A stretch of 64,000 nt of DNA from Pectobacterium aroidearum (GTDB lineage: Bacteria; Pseudomonadota; Gammaproteobacteria; Enterobacterales; Enterobacteriaceae), in the NCBI RefSeq assembly GCF_041228105.1, contig NZ_CP166097.1, positions 4,030,001 through 4,094,000 on the forward strand, written 5' to 3'. The translations under genes were made by a program, and so were the position numbers. The notes beneath the pieces were generated by a model that worked only from the letters and a program-made list of their open reading frames with translations, made no database searches and had not been told where the DNA came from. The first letter of the stretch is position 1. Each line of letters begins with the position of its first letter. Shown piece by piece: positions 43,563-52,795 of this stretch.

Positions 43563-43783
43563 ATATCTCCCTTTATTCTCTGATTTCATAGCGAGGATGG
43601 GTTTACGATCTAGTTCGTCATTGATGACGATACGCAAAGTATGCGGAAATGAGGCTAAAAACATATCATCCGTTTGGCCGAACGGTAATCAGCCATCTAC
43701 CATCCGGCCAGAATAAATAAGAGAGTAAAGCGGCATGCTTAAAAGATATTATGGCTTTAAAAATAGGATTGATTATCGATGGT

Positions 43784-44383
43784 TTAAAATAACGATGTCT
43801 GGAAAATACGGCCACCAATATGGCGCGCGCTATCGATACACGCCTCTGGCGTTCCCAACTCCGGCATCAGTAGCATTTCAGACGTCAATACTGAAGCGCC
43901 GCAGTAGTCAAAAATCCCGTGATCGATCTGTGCATGAAAGGCGTCAGAATAGCCACGCTTTTCAAATGTTCTCTGGTTAGCAGCGCCCAGCGCCACAAGA
44001 TGCACCGGTAAATGTCCCAGTTTCTTTATCACATTCCCATCGGCAGTTTCTTCATAGGCCCAGCCGTTTGAAAACACGCGGTCGATCCACCCTTTCAACA
44101 GCCCCGGCATGGACCACCAGTAAATCGGGAATACCAGTACCAACGCATCCGCGCGATCAATACGGGACTGCTCTGCAACGACATCAGGCGGCGTTGCTCC
44201 GGTGCGCTGAAAAGCTGCCATATCTGATGCAGAAAACACCGGGTTAAAGCCTTCCTGCGTCAGATCCGCAATTTCGACCGTATTTTCCGGGTTCGACTCA
44301 GCGATCCCTTGCGCGATAGCGCCAGCGACACTGTGGGTTAGCGAGGTATGAACAGGATGAGAAACGACAAGTAATGCATGCAT
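43784..44383 (-). CDS. NAD(P)H-dependent quinone/FMN oxidoreductase (flavodoxin-like fold)
   Basis: 199 residues; MHALLVVSHPVHTSLTHS is the FMN-phosphate-binding start, FPIYWWSMPGLLKGWIDRVF the flavin-ring loop of the MdaB/KefF/YwrO type. Such enzymes perform two-electron reduction of quinones. Divergent from a TetR gene with a clear palindrome between, so expression is likely induced by quinone- or phenolic-type compounds. Confidence 0.88.
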   Translation of the reverse strand: MHALLVVSHPVHTSLTHSVAGAIAQGIAESNPENTVEIADLTQEGFNPVFSASDMAAFQRTGATPPDVVAEQSRIDRADALVLVFPIYWWSMPGLLKGWIDRVFSNGWAYEETADGNVIKKLGHLPVHLVALGAANQRTFEKRGYSDAFHAQIDHGIFDYCGASVLTSEMLLMPELGTPEACIDSARHIGGRIFQTSLF

Positions 44384-44439
44384 TCCGGGTACTCCCTATT
44401 GCTATAGAACGACGTCAGTTATACTCTTATATACTAACA

Positions 44440-44462
44440 GTAACCTACCATTGGTAAGTTAC
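44440..44462. promoter_or_regulatory. TetR operator candidate
   Basis: GTAACCTACC-ATT-GGTAAGTTAC, 10-bp arms with one mismatch, midway between the oxidoreductase and TetR start codons. Confidence 0.75.
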
Positions 44463-44499
44463 TTTTGGTATATAAGGATGTCAACAGGATAATTCGGCA

Positions 44500-45099
44500 A
44501 TGCCCACATCACAGACCCGACAGCGTTTATCGAGAGAAGCGCGCCATGTACAACTGATCAAAGCCGCCTGGCAGATTATTCGAGAGGAAGGTACGGAAGC
44601 GCTGACGCTCGGGCATCTGGCGAAACAGGCTGGCGTAACGAAGCCAGTAGTTTACGATCACTTTACTAACCGTTCGGGGCTGTTAGCTGCACTTTATAAG
44701 GAATATGACGCTCGCCAGACGGCGATTATGGATGACATTATCCGCAAGACGGAGCCCATGCTTGATAAGCTGGCCGCCGTCATTGCCACTTCGTACATCG
44801 ATTGCGTACTGCTTCAGGGCCGTGAAATGCCCAACGTCATGGCAGCGCTTACCGGAACCCCCGAGCTTGAACAAATCAGGCAGGAATACGATGCCATCTT
44901 CACGGATAAATGCCGCGATCTCTTTGCCCCATTCTGTGCGGGTAAACCGCTTCATGATGCCGCATTACGTGCAATGCTCGGTTCCGCCGAAGGATTATCT
45001 TATGCCGCCGTTAAAGGGATTATTACGGAACAACAGGCTAAAGATGAACTGTTCCATGTGATTATTTCTATGGTGCAACGGTGTAGCGCGGGACAATAA
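44500..45099 (+). CDS. TetR-family regulator of the oxidoreductase
   Basis: 199 residues. TetR helix-turn-helix at about 15-62 (LTLGHLAKQAGVTKPVVYDHF), C-terminal ligand domain with a TetR_C-type YIDCVLLQGRE region. AGGATA precedes the ATG by eight bases. Divergent orientation and the palindrome at 44440-44462 point to control of the quinone oxidoreductase. Confidence 0.88.
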   Translation: MPTSQTRQRLSREARHVQLIKAAWQIIREEGTEALTLGHLAKQAGVTKPVVYDHFTNRSGLLAALYKEYDARQTAIMDDIIRKTEPMLDKLAAVIATSYIDCVLLQGREMPNVMAALTGTPELEQIRQEYDAIFTDKCRDLFAPFCAGKPLHDAALRAMLGSAEGLSYAAVKGIITEQQAKDELFHVIISMVQRCSAGQ

Positions 45100-45132
45100 A
45101 ACTCCCATCTCCTATTAGGGATAGGCGTGAAG

Positions 45133-45158
45133 GGTCAGCACGCCATCCTGACCATTTT
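45133..45158 (+). terminator. Terminator after TetR
   Basis: GGTCAG/CTGACC around CACGCCATC, followed by ATTTTA, 34 bases after the TetR stop. Confidence 0.55.
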
Positions 45159-45377
45159 ACCAACCTGTTCTCAGAATGATTCAGCAAAGCTTATTGAGCT
45201 GTGCCGATAAATCACACCATTCCCTCCGCTATTTCCCCTAGTCCCTTTTAATAATTTACAAACCAGAGTACCAGTTCTATGTTTTTTTAAGCGGGTCATT
45301 GTTATTTTCAATTTCTCAGCACGAATATGATTTTATACACCAACTATTATATACCTCAAGATATAAGGAATGTTCGT

Positions 45378-45944
45378 ATGCCTAATGATGCACTAATAAA
45401 TGCGATAGTTGCTAATACTAAGCTTATGGAAGTCGATCATTGTACCGGAGTTTCCACAACAATGAGTTGTGCCGTTTATGGCAAGACGCAGGATGACTCA
45501 GGCAGTGGCAATGTAATTGAAGATAACGAAAGCATGAAGAAAAAAATTAATATTGCCCTAGACTTCCCCAGTACCGATTCAAAGACCTCAGTGTGGCATT
45601 TCCTGGTTGGGCCGACCGTGCACCACTTCGTCGTCATTCCCTGGTATCAAGACAGAATATCGCAAGAGCCCGTCTATACCGTCTTTATGGCGTATGAGAA
45701 TGAATATTCCGTTGAAGATTATGTAAAACATACCGCACCAGCACCTTCGGGCGCTAAGGGTTACAAAAAAATATGGAAAAAAAGCGATCTAAGCAAGATG
45801 TTTTCAGATCTATTGACGAGCGATACCGCGTGGGAAGAATATTTTGGTCCAGCCGGCAAGCCTAAAGCAAAAACAATAACATACTGGAAATACAAGGTAA
45901 TTCCCTTAGACACCGCAATTAATAATGTAAATAATTATAGCTAG
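45378..45944 (+). CDS. Hypothetical protein
   Basis: 188 residues starting MPNDALINAIVANTKLMEVD (ATG 45378, AAGGA nine bases upstream). Composition is soluble and acidic-to-neutral, with an aromatic-rich middle (VWHFLVGPTVHHFVVIPWYQD) and a Lys-rich C-terminal part. No signal peptide and no family recognised. AT-rich gene standing alone between two terminator-like regions, so a recently acquired orphan; an effector or toxin-type role is possible but not supported by a motif. Confidence 0.65.
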   Translation: MPNDALINAIVANTKLMEVDHCTGVSTTMSCAVYGKTQDDSGSGNVIEDNESMKKKINIALDFPSTDSKTSVWHFLVGPTVHHFVVIPWYQDRISQEPVYTVFMAYENEYSVEDYVKHTAPAPSGAKGYKKIWKKSDLSKMFSDLLTSDTAWEEYFGPAGKPKAKTITYWKYKVIPLDTAINNVNNYS

Positions 45945-46083
45945 CAAAAAACCAAAATAATTTATTAATAATAAAAGAAATCATCGCCAGTATCGTACTG
46001 GCGATAATATTTTAATTAATAAGCTAGAAAATAAAACCCAACGATTAGAGCAAGCTTTGAAGAAACAATGGAGAGGACGTCCA

Positions 46084-47073
46084 TCAAGCTTGATTTTCTG
46101 TAGGGAAAACAATTCCCCACTGACGTCTGAGTTCATCCATTGATGCCATAATGGATAGCGTCTCACTCAGAGGCATAATGTTACTCTCTGTTTTATTTTC
46201 TCTCAGGCACGACATGACTTCTGCGGCTTCGTAATTATATCCATTTCCTTCAAGCGGGAGCGTTATCGTCACCGGTTCTTCACCAATGACGAAGAGCGTA
46301 GCAGATGTCGCCTTAGCGAAATCAGGGATTACAATTGATCCTTTGTTGCCAATAATTCTGGCTTCTTTCACTGTTGGCGTATTTATCGAACAGGATAACA
46401 CGGCAAGCTGGCCGCTTTCATATTGAAATGTCATTGCAGAAAGCTCATCCACGCCGGTCTCATATAAACTGGCAACACCTTTAATACAAACTGGTTCTTT
46501 TTTTAATACCCAGGATGCGAATGATATGGGATAAATGCCCACATCCATTAATGCCCCTCCGGCACGATGCAAACTGATTTTTCGCTCTTCCGGTTCGCCT
46601 TCCCGTCTAAAACCAAAATCAGCGGTCACCATTCGAATAGGGCCAATCAAGTCTGCATCAATCCACTCTTGTACTTTCTGCATAATGGGGAAAAAACGGC
46701 TCCACATTCCTTCCATCAGGAAAACATTTCTCTCTCTGGCAACGCGAATAACCTCCTGTGTTTCCTTAACATTCAGAGTAAAAGGCTTTTCACACAGAAC
46801 CGGTTTATTATGATTTAAACACAGTAAAATATTATCTTTATGCGCACTATTAGGTGTCGCGATATAGACAACATCCACCTCGCTATCTCTAACCATTTCC
46901 TCATAACTACCGTAATACTTCTGCGCTTCATAATTTTGACCAAACTGAATAGCACTTGCTATAGAACGTGAGGCGACAGCATAAAGCTCTGCATCTTCTA
47001 AACTTTGCAACCCTTTCGCAAAATTTTTCGCGATAGTCCCGGTACCCATAATTGCCCATTTAATTTTTTTCAT
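46084..47073 (-). CDS. Gfo/Idh/MocA-family oxidoreductase
   Basis: 329-residue NAD(P)-dependent sugar or polyol dehydrogenase. The Rossmann nucleotide site is at the N-terminus (AIMGTGTIAKNFAKG), the family motif with the conserved Lys is in VLCEKPFTLN near residue 94, and the C-terminal alpha/beta domain includes GGALMDVGIYP with the catalytic-region Asp and His-type positions. Substrate unknown. Stands alone on the minus strand; AT-rich for the window. Confidence 0.9.
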   Translation of the reverse strand: MKKIKWAIMGTGTIAKNFAKGLQSLEDAELYAVASRSIASAIQFGQNYEAQKYYGSYEEMVRDSEVDVVYIATPNSAHKDNILLCLNHNKPVLCEKPFTLNVKETQEVIRVARERNVFLMEGMWSRFFPIMQKVQEWIDADLIGPIRMVTADFGFRREGEPEERKISLHRAGGALMDVGIYPISFASWVLKKEPVCIKGVASLYETGVDELSAMTFQYESGQLAVLSCSINTPTVKEARIIGNKGSIVIPDFAKATSATLFVIGEEPVTITLPLEGNGYNYEAAEVMSCLRENKTESNIMPLSETLSIMASMDELRRQWGIVFPTENQA

Positions 47074-47152
47074 ATTTTCACTCTTAAAAAATCAGGAAAC
47101 GTGGCTTTTATATTTCACAAAGACAAAAAGGCGTCATAAATACAGTACGACA

Positions 47153-48037
47153 TCACATCTGGCGAACCAGATCCACAAAATTACGAACGCGTGGCGAGTT
47201 ATCCGATTCTCGCGTGACCAGCGCCATACGAAGCTGAGCACCAGCATCAGACAGAGGGATAAAACACACACCTTTCGGTTGCAACTGATCCATCGGCTGC
47301 GGCAGTATCGCCACCCCCATTCCAGCGGCAACCAGGCCAATTTGAGTCATCGCTTCCCGTGCTTCCTGCGTAACATTAGGGATAAAACCCGCCTGTTCAC
47401 AGCACATCGTCACGTAGTCAGAAACGCTGGCACCAGCCTTCGCCGGGTAGCCAATAAAAGGCTCATCGCGAACCTCAACGATCCCCACGCCGGTACGCCC
47501 CGCCAGCGGATGATCGTCAGGCAGGACAAGGCACAGACGGTCGTTGCGAATCCAGCGCAACGTCAACCCATCAGGTGCACGTGGCCCGTTAAAACGCACA
47601 CAGCCGATATCCAACTCGCCAGCTAATAGCGCGGCAAACTGGAGGTGAGTGAACATTTCTTTCAGCGTAAGTCGCACTTCAGGGTATTTTGCCCTGAACG
47701 TTCTCAGCGGCGTTCTTAACTCCTCCACCAGCAGGCCTGTGGACGTAAAACTGATTTTTAATTCCCCTGCTTCTCCGCGTGAAATTCGCTGTAATTCACT
47801 GGCAACACCTTCACTACTTTCCAGAATCTCACGGGCACGAATCAGAAAGTGCTGACCGGCCTCTGTCAAACGCACGCTACGTCGAGTTCGCTCGAACAAC
47901 AAGACACCTAATTCTGCTTCAAGTGATTGGATTTGCTGCGAAAGTGGAGGTTGACCGATATTTAGACGCACCGCAGCACGCGTGAAATGCAATTCCTCGG
48001 CGACCGCGATGAAATAACGAAGGTGACGGAACTCCAT
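47153..48037 (-). CDS. LysR-family regulator
   Basis: 294 residues. N-terminal winged helix MEFRHLRYFIAVAEELHFTR, then SLEAELGVLLFERT; periplasmic-binding-like effector domain from about 90. It starts at an ATG preceded by GAGGATAT. It is divergent from the TauE/SafE-type exporter gene with 219 bases between, and is the probable regulator of that gene. Confidence 0.92.
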   Translation of the reverse strand: MEFRHLRYFIAVAEELHFTRAAVRLNIGQPPLSQQIQSLEAELGVLLFERTRRSVRLTEAGQHFLIRAREILESSEGVASELQRISRGEAGELKISFTSTGLLVEELRTPLRTFRAKYPEVRLTLKEMFTHLQFAALLAGELDIGCVRFNGPRAPDGLTLRWIRNDRLCLVLPDDHPLAGRTGVGIVEVRDEPFIGYPAKAGASVSDYVTMCCEQAGFIPNVTQEAREAMTQIGLVAAGMGVAILPQPMDQLQPKGVCFIPLSDAGAQLRMALVTRESDNSPRVRNFVDLVRQM

Positions 48038-48256
48038 TTATATCCTCAAATGAATCAATACATCACTAAATATATATTAGACACATATTTCAGTCCAAAT
48101 TAAGATGACTCTCGCTGTGGGCATCACCCACATACGCCGAGGCAGGCATCAGCAATACCTTGTCTGGCGGTGTTCACATTTGCCACATTATTCATCGCGT
48201 CTTACGCCGTGTGTTCTATTCCCCCAAGGCTGTTACCACTCAACAAAGGATTTATC

Positions 48257-49021
48257 ATGGCGTCTGAGCTACTTATCCTCATTCCAATCGCCTTCATTGC
48301 CGGTGCCATTAATGCCGCCGTTGGCGGCGGTGGGTTGATCAGTATGCCGATGTTTTACAGCACGCTTCCTCATTTCACGCCGGCCCAAATTATGGGGATC
48401 GATAAATTCTCTTCCGTCATGGGACATTTAATGTCCGTTCGGCAGTTTGCAACCCGATTGCGCTTACCATGGCGACTCATGCTGCCAACAGCCCTTGCGG
48501 CCATCACCGGTGCTTATATCGGAATCCGCATGCTGGATTTCATGCCGTCTTCCTGGATGCGCCCGGTCATTATCGTTGTACTGGCGATCATGGTGGCTTA
48601 CACATGGTTTCGCCCCAGTTTTGGTAGTCAGGATACCAGTCAGGAACCGACACAAAATGACCTCATCAAGGGCGCGGTACTCGGGCTTGTGATTGGATTT
48701 TACGACGGCTTTATTGGGCCGGGCACGGGCAGCTTTTTACTCTTCCTTTTCGTTCGCTTTTTCCATTTTGATTTTCTGCGCGCAACGGCCTGCGCTAAGG
48801 TCGTCAATTTCGGCACCAATTCCGCGACGCTCCTTTTCTTGATTCCAGCGGGGCTGATTAATTATGGGCTCGCATTCCCACTCGGCATCGCAGCCATTTG
48901 CGGTTCAATTGTAGGGACACAGTTAGCGTTAAAAGGAGGGAATTATTGGATTCGTCGTCTGTTCCTGATATTAGCAGTGACGCTACTGATTAAACTGATC
49001 TGGGAAACGCTACAGCATTAA
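48257..49021 (+). CDS. TauE/SafE-family (TSUP) membrane exporter
   Basis: 254 residues with about eight hydrophobic helices. The two TSUP repeats begin with FIAGAINAAVGGGGLISMP and FYDGFIGPGTGSF, the conserved Gly/Pro motifs. Family members export sulfite, sulfoacetate or related organosulfur anions. ATG at 48257 follows AAAGGA; a longer start would add a non-homologous N-terminus. Probably LysR-controlled. Confidence 0.9.
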   Translation: MASELLILIPIAFIAGAINAAVGGGGLISMPMFYSTLPHFTPAQIMGIDKFSSVMGHLMSVRQFATRLRLPWRLMLPTALAAITGAYIGIRMLDFMPSSWMRPVIIVVLAIMVAYTWFRPSFGSQDTSQEPTQNDLIKGAVLGLVIGFYDGFIGPGTGSFLLFLFVRFFHFDFLRATACAKVVNFGTNSATLLFLIPAGLINYGLAFPLGIAAICGSIVGTQLALKGGNYWIRRLFLILAVTLLIKLIWETLQH

Positions 49022-49168
49022 CACGTCTTTACTCGTCGGGTCGGTGAAAAACCTGAACCGTATCAATAATGGTGCTGATATCACCGCCATTTAGCGTGGT
49101 TTAAAATTGACCAAAATCAATAAAAACACAGTAAATACATTAATTTACCTTTCTATACACCCCACCTT

Positions 49169-49199
49169 TTGACCTTCCCGTAGGGGGAAGGTGTAACGT
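49169..49199 (+). promoter_or_regulatory. CueR-type copper-responsive promoter
   Basis: -35 TTGACC (49169-49174) and -10 TAACGT (49194-49199) with the long 19-base spacer of MerR-family promoters. Across it lies the palindrome ACCTTCCCGTAGGGGGAAGG (49172-49192 with the final T), matching the CueR box of E. coli copA and cueO. The cueR gene is not in the window. Confidence 0.9.
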
Positions 49200-49242
49200 C
49201 ATAGCCAGTGATTCCAGATGATGGCTCTATTGAGGGGAAATA

Positions 49243-49797
49243 ATGATGAAGATAAAGATGATGGCAGCGCTACTCGCACTGACATTGAGTGGCTCAGGTT
49301 TTGCCGCGTCGACTGACGCCAACGCATTCCTGGCCAAACAAGGGCTGGCAGGGAAAACGGTCGAGCAGATTGTCGATACGATCGATCAATCGCCGCAGGC
49401 AAGACCGTTGCCCTACAGCGCGTCGATTACCAGCCAGGAACTGAAATTATCTGATGGACAGCAGCAGCATAGCTATCCGCTGGGGAATAAATTCTATCTC
49501 TCGTTTGCACCTTATATTCAGCAAACCCACCCCTGCTTTAACCACAGTTTATCCGGGTGCCAGGGTGAGCTCGCCAATACGGCGTTTGATGTAAAAATCA
49601 CGGATAAAGCCGGTAACGTCATCGTGCAAAAAACCATGAGCAGCCATCAGAATGGTTTTGTCGGCGTCTGGTTACCACGCAATATTGAAGGAACCATCAA
49701 TGTCACCTATCAGGGACGTGTAGCAAGCTCACCGTTTGCAACCTATAACGACAGCCAGACTTGCATGACGACACTGCCACTGAAAGAACGGGCGTAA
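49243..49797 (+). CDS. cueP: Periplasmic copper-binding protein CueP
   Basis: 184 residues with a signal peptide (MMKIKMMAALLALTLSGSGF). The mature part contains LAGKTVEQIVD, RPLPYSASI, SFAPYIQQTHPCFNHSLSGC and SQTCMTTL, matching Salmonella CueP, which binds periplasmic copper and can donate it to SodCII. The cysteines in PCFNHSLSGC and QTCMT and the nearby His are the expected metal ligands. Controlled by the CueR promoter just upstream. Confidence 0.94.
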   Translation: MMKIKMMAALLALTLSGSGFAASTDANAFLAKQGLAGKTVEQIVDTIDQSPQARPLPYSASITSQELKLSDGQQQHSYPLGNKFYLSFAPYIQQTHPCFNHSLSGCQGELANTAFDVKITDKAGNVIVQKTMSSHQNGFVGVWLPRNIEGTINVTYQGRVASSPFATYNDSQTCMTTLPLKERA

Positions 49798-49824
49798 ATA
49801 GAAAACGGTGTAAACGCCCATAAA

Positions 49825-49851
49825 AAAACCCCAGCCGCGCGCTGGGGTTTT
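49825..49851. terminator. Bidirectional terminator after cueP
   Basis: AAAACCCCAGC/GCTGGGGTTTT, 11-bp stem with a CGCGC loop; also serves the convergent ABC-type gene. Confidence 0.92.
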
Positions 49852-49898
49852 GACTTAAAGGGAAAACAGACGAATTATCGCCTACACGCCCCGTTTTC

Positions 49899-50792
49899 TT
49901 ACACCGCGCCCGTGTCTACACGCTTACCGATGTCTTTTAGCTGCGAGTATTTTTCCAGCAGGCCGGGCGCGTCGTCCAGACTCATAGCAAACATCCACAT
50001 GTAGGTCATCACCGAATAGATATGCCCGGCATTGGTCCCACCGTTGAGTGTCATGTACACAATTGTCAGTGAAAACAGTACGGCGGCGGCGGCACCGATA
50101 GCCAAATAACCCAAAGCCTCACGATCCGACAGGCGAATACGCAACCCGGCCAGAACATGGTAATGCTTGGTTAGCGAAGCCTCAGTCGCGCTACTAACAA
50201 AGCCCACTTCTTTTTCCAGACGGTTATTTAACTTGCCAAACAAGACTTCATTTTTGCGGGTGTAACCCGGCAGGAATAAAGTAAAAAACAGCAGGATAGC
50301 GACGCAGGCAACGCCCGCCCAGAATTCAATGACCAGCAGCATCACAGCTGCGCCAGTGATCGACGCCAGCGACGTAATCAGCACCGGGAGGTGAATTTCA
50401 AAAAAGTCCACGAACTCACGTGAGAGCGCCACCCGTGCTGCAATGGTCGAATGGCTATGGTTTTCTTTTCTCTGCGCCAGAATAACCGGCACGGCCAGCG
50501 CAGCATAAATGCGTGCGAACGTGCGGGTATCCACACTGCGTCGTGCGGCACCAATTGCCCACATAATAAACACCATCAGTGCATACAGCACCGCGTGCCA
50601 GGCCTGAGCATTCAGAATCGCGTTAATGGCGAAGCCCGCCATCAGGGGATAAAGCAGATAAGTGACATTCTCCGCCACCACCAAAAGCAGGGTGAGAATC
50701 AGTTTTTTGCCATGCCGCTTTCCAAGTTTTTTAAGGGTGACAGCGGCACTATGCGAAACCTTGACCGGTTCGCTGATATTATGGGTTTGCAT
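49899..50792 (-). CDS. ABC-transporter six-helix membrane domain without ATPase
   Basis: 297 residues starting MQTHNISEPVKVSHSAAV. The chain covers an ABC type I exporter transmembrane domain (about six helices; e.g. LILTLLLVVAENVTYLLYPL, AVMLLVIEFWAGVACVAILL, LGYLAIGAAAAVLFSLTIVY) and ends at VDTGAV just where a nucleotide-binding domain would begin. No Walker motif is present and none is encoded next door. ATG at 50790-50792 is preferred since an upstream TTG lies within the operators. Annotated relatives exist as stand-alone proteins; role unknown. Confidence 0.82.
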   Translation of the reverse strand: MQTHNISEPVKVSHSAAVTLKKLGKRHGKKLILTLLLVVAENVTYLLYPLMAGFAINAILNAQAWHAVLYALMVFIMWAIGAARRSVDTRTFARIYAALAVPVILAQRKENHSHSTIAARVALSREFVDFFEIHLPVLITSLASITGAAVMLLVIEFWAGVACVAILLFFTLFLPGYTRKNEVLFGKLNNRLEKEVGFVSSATEASLTKHYHVLAGLRIRLSDREALGYLAIGAAAAVLFSLTIVYMTLNGGTNAGHIYSVMTYMWMFAMSLDDAPGLLEKYSQLKDIGKRVDTGAV

Positions 50793-50817
50793 GAGAATAG
50801 CATCTGACAGAGTTATA

Positions 50818-50866
50818 CTTGAGCGGTTGCTCAAGAGTAAAAATTGTATTTGAGCACTTGCTCAAA
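50818..50866. promoter_or_regulatory. Twin TetR operators
   Basis: CTTGAGCGGTTGCTCAAG (50818-50835) and TTTGAGCACTTGCTCAAA (50849-50866): the same TTGAGC-N4-GCTCAA palindrome twice, centres 31 bases apart (three helical turns), between the divergent membrane-domain and TetR genes. Confidence 0.9.
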
Positions 50867-50884
50867 GTCAACGCGGGGACGGTA

Positions 50885-51457
50885 ATGAAAGAGACAACGA
50901 AAGCGCTCAAAGACAAAATCCTTGATGGCGCAATCGAGCTATTTATTGAGAAAGGCATAGAGAAAGTGACAACGCGTGAACTGGCGGAACACGTTGGTAT
51001 TTCACGCAGTCATATTTATCACTACTTTCCTGACTGGCAGACGCTGTCGATTGAGGCGCTAACGGCATTCATGCTGGCGGATTTGGCAGACGTCGCGGCG
51101 GACATCGCCACATTGCCGCCGAAAGAGAAACTGCATGAGCTGGTGAAAAATTACCTGCCGGATACCACTGACGTCATCTGGAATCTGTATGGATCGCTAT
51201 GGCAGCTGGCCGTTCACAACACCGCTTACGCTGAACTCGCCCACGTCATGACAGAGAAATGGTCTGCCTTACTGGAAGAGATTATTGCATCAGGCGTCGC
51301 GTCCGGTGCCTTTAAAAATGCCGATATCCAGCGCGTTTCTCGCCAGTTGGATGCGCTGTTAAACGGCTACTCTGATCATCTGATTATTAATCCATCCCCG
51401 GCCGATTTTCAGCAGGCAATTGAAGATATTGATGATTTCATACAACGCGTGTTGTGA
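50885..51457 (+). CDS. TetR-family regulator
   Basis: 190 residues starting MKETTKALKDKILDGAIELF. Helix-turn-helix about 28-62 (VTTRELAEHVGISRSHIYHYF). C-terminal domain of the TetR_C type with LYGSLWQLAVHNTAYAEL. ATG at 50885 follows GGGGACGG. It faces the ABC membrane-domain gene across two identical palindromes and very likely represses both. Confidence 0.9.
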   Translation: MKETTKALKDKILDGAIELFIEKGIEKVTTRELAEHVGISRSHIYHYFPDWQTLSIEALTAFMLADLADVAADIATLPPKEKLHELVKNYLPDTTDVIWNLYGSLWQLAVHNTAYAELAHVMTEKWSALLEEIIASGVASGAFKNADIQRVSRQLDALLNGYSDHLIINPSPADFQQAIEDIDDFIQRVL

Positions 51458-51506
51458 AGCACGTGAACAGCACGCCCAAAATGGCGATGACATCCAAAGC
51501 AGCGAT

Positions 51507-51537
51507 TAATGTGTACACGCCACGTCAATACACATTA
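51507..51537. terminator. Stem-loop between convergent genes
   Basis: TAATGTGTA/TACACATTA (9-bp arms) between the TetR stop and the FidL-like stop, overlapping the last base triplet of the latter. Possible shared terminator; no T run. Confidence 0.5.
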
Positions 51538-52005
51538 GTCACGGGTGTTACATGCCATTTTTGATTGGACGGTGCTAATCAAGTAGGAATACTTCGTCAA
51601 CATCTCAAACTGGATGACATCATTTTCAGCCAGAATAGGGATTGCCTCATCGGGAGCGTTATCATTACCGTTTTTATTCATCGCGATATTGTTAACCACC
51701 AGACGATTCCCTTCCCAAACAGAATCAAAGCTGAACGTACGCCGAATCGTCAGCGGCACACCGTCCTCGCCGATGTAAAAACCGTTGACTAGAACCAGCG
51801 CTCTATTTTGATTATTTAAATAAAAATAGACGTCATATTCCTTTCTGATGTTCTGATCTTCAGTGTAGAGTTTTACTTCCCCCTGACATATCAGTGGCTT
51901 TCGGTATAAATTGCTTTTTAAATAAAAAAGGGTCCCCAGAGAAAATGAAATAAAAAGCACCAATGTGGTGCAAAAAATTTTCTTTCTGACTTTAATTATT
52001 AACAT
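51535..52005 (-). CDS. FidL-like inner-membrane protein
   Basis: 156 residues: a short basic N-terminus, one transmembrane helix (TTLVLFISFSLGTLFYL) and a ~125-residue periplasmic domain. Its layout and its 14-base overlap with an upstream CadC-like regulator gene match the MarT-FidL and YqeI-YqeJ pairs of Salmonella and E. coli, where the small membrane protein is thought to assist the membrane-bound regulator. Sequence similarity is at family level only. Confidence 0.7.
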   Translation of the reverse strand: MLIIKVRKKIFCTTLVLFISFSLGTLFYLKSNLYRKPLICQGEVKLYTEDQNIRKEYDVYFYLNNQNRALVLVNGFYIGEDGVPLTIRRTFSFDSVWEGNRLVVNNIAMNKNGNDNAPDEAIPILAENDVIQFEMLTKYSYLISTVQSKMACNTRD

Positions 52006-52777
52006 AAGTTACACATCCACTCCCGTTCTTCTTACAGGAAATAACGATTTCACTTTTCTTATCCAGCATTCCAGAGATAACAATTTTTTTCGACAGGAAG
52101 AACAATGTGTTCTCTGAACATAGATTTTCATAGTCGGTAGGAAGTGGATAACCCACGCTGTCATATAAATAGAAAAGATCGCATTTCCCGCTCATCTTCA
52201 CATCAACAAGGTGTCGATACGGGAAACGGTTTGCGTTATCTAACGCGAACAGAATAATCCCCACTATCGCTATCCAGATGAGAAGGCACCGGGTGTATTG
52301 CTGTGTTTTTATGGGCTCAGATATGGCGTGGTGTTTTATGGAGAACGGCTTTTTTTCTTTATAAACATCCTCTTCCACTTTCTCTTCTACGTTCTCTTCT
52401 ACCACCTGATGTGATGTTTCTTTCTCTCCTCCTCCCCTATCCGCCTCCGGGTAGGAAACAACGCTTTCAACATTAAAGACAATACCCAACTTGGGGATAG
52501 TCACTATCGAATCCGCCAGGTCAAATTCGCGTAATACCTTCCTTAACAGAGATAAATAGTTGTTTAGATTATTAATAGAGGGGGAAAGCGCATGCTTTTC
52601 CAACGCCTCTTTTAACAAAAAATCTCGGCTTAACGTTACCCTCTGATTCTCAATTAGCAAACTAAGCAATCGAGAAATAGGAAAGCTCAAAGAGATTGCT
52701 TCATTTTCACGTTCTATCCATGTCAGTGTCCCCTCTCCCTCGTTGAAAATGATTAAATCATTAATCAAATAAACCAT
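51992..52777 (-). CDS. CadC/ToxR-like membrane-bound transcription regulator
   Basis: 261 residues from ATG 52777 (MVYLINDLIIFNEGEGTLTW), preferred because AAGGA precedes it. N-terminal OmpR-type winged helix (about 1-100: NNLNNYLSLLRKVLREFDL, SIVTIPKLGIVFNV), an acidic linker (VEENVEEKVEED), one transmembrane helix (CLLIWIAIVGIILFAL, near 165-180) and a periplasmic domain with several Cys (KCDLF, ENLCSEN, ISCKK, SGCVT). It lies upstream of and divergent from the fimbrial gene, its likely target. Confidence 0.82.
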   Translation of the reverse strand: MVYLINDLIIFNEGEGTLTWIERENEAISLSFPISRLLSLLIENQRVTLSRDFLLKEALEKHALSPSINNLNNYLSLLRKVLREFDLADSIVTIPKLGIVFNVESVVSYPEADRGGGEKETSHQVVEENVEEKVEEDVYKEKKPFSIKHHAISEPIKTQQYTRCLLIWIAIVGIILFALDNANRFPYRHLVDVKMSGKCDLFYLYDSVGYPLPTDYENLCSENTLFFLSKKIVISGMLDKKSEIVISCKKNGSGCVTYVNN

Positions 52778-52795
52778 ACGTCCTTTTTCCATCAA

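Noticed and set aside
50793..50834. Longer N-terminus (TTG start) for the ABC membrane-domain protein
   Set aside because: The added codons lie inside one of the twin TetR operators and have no ribosome-binding site.
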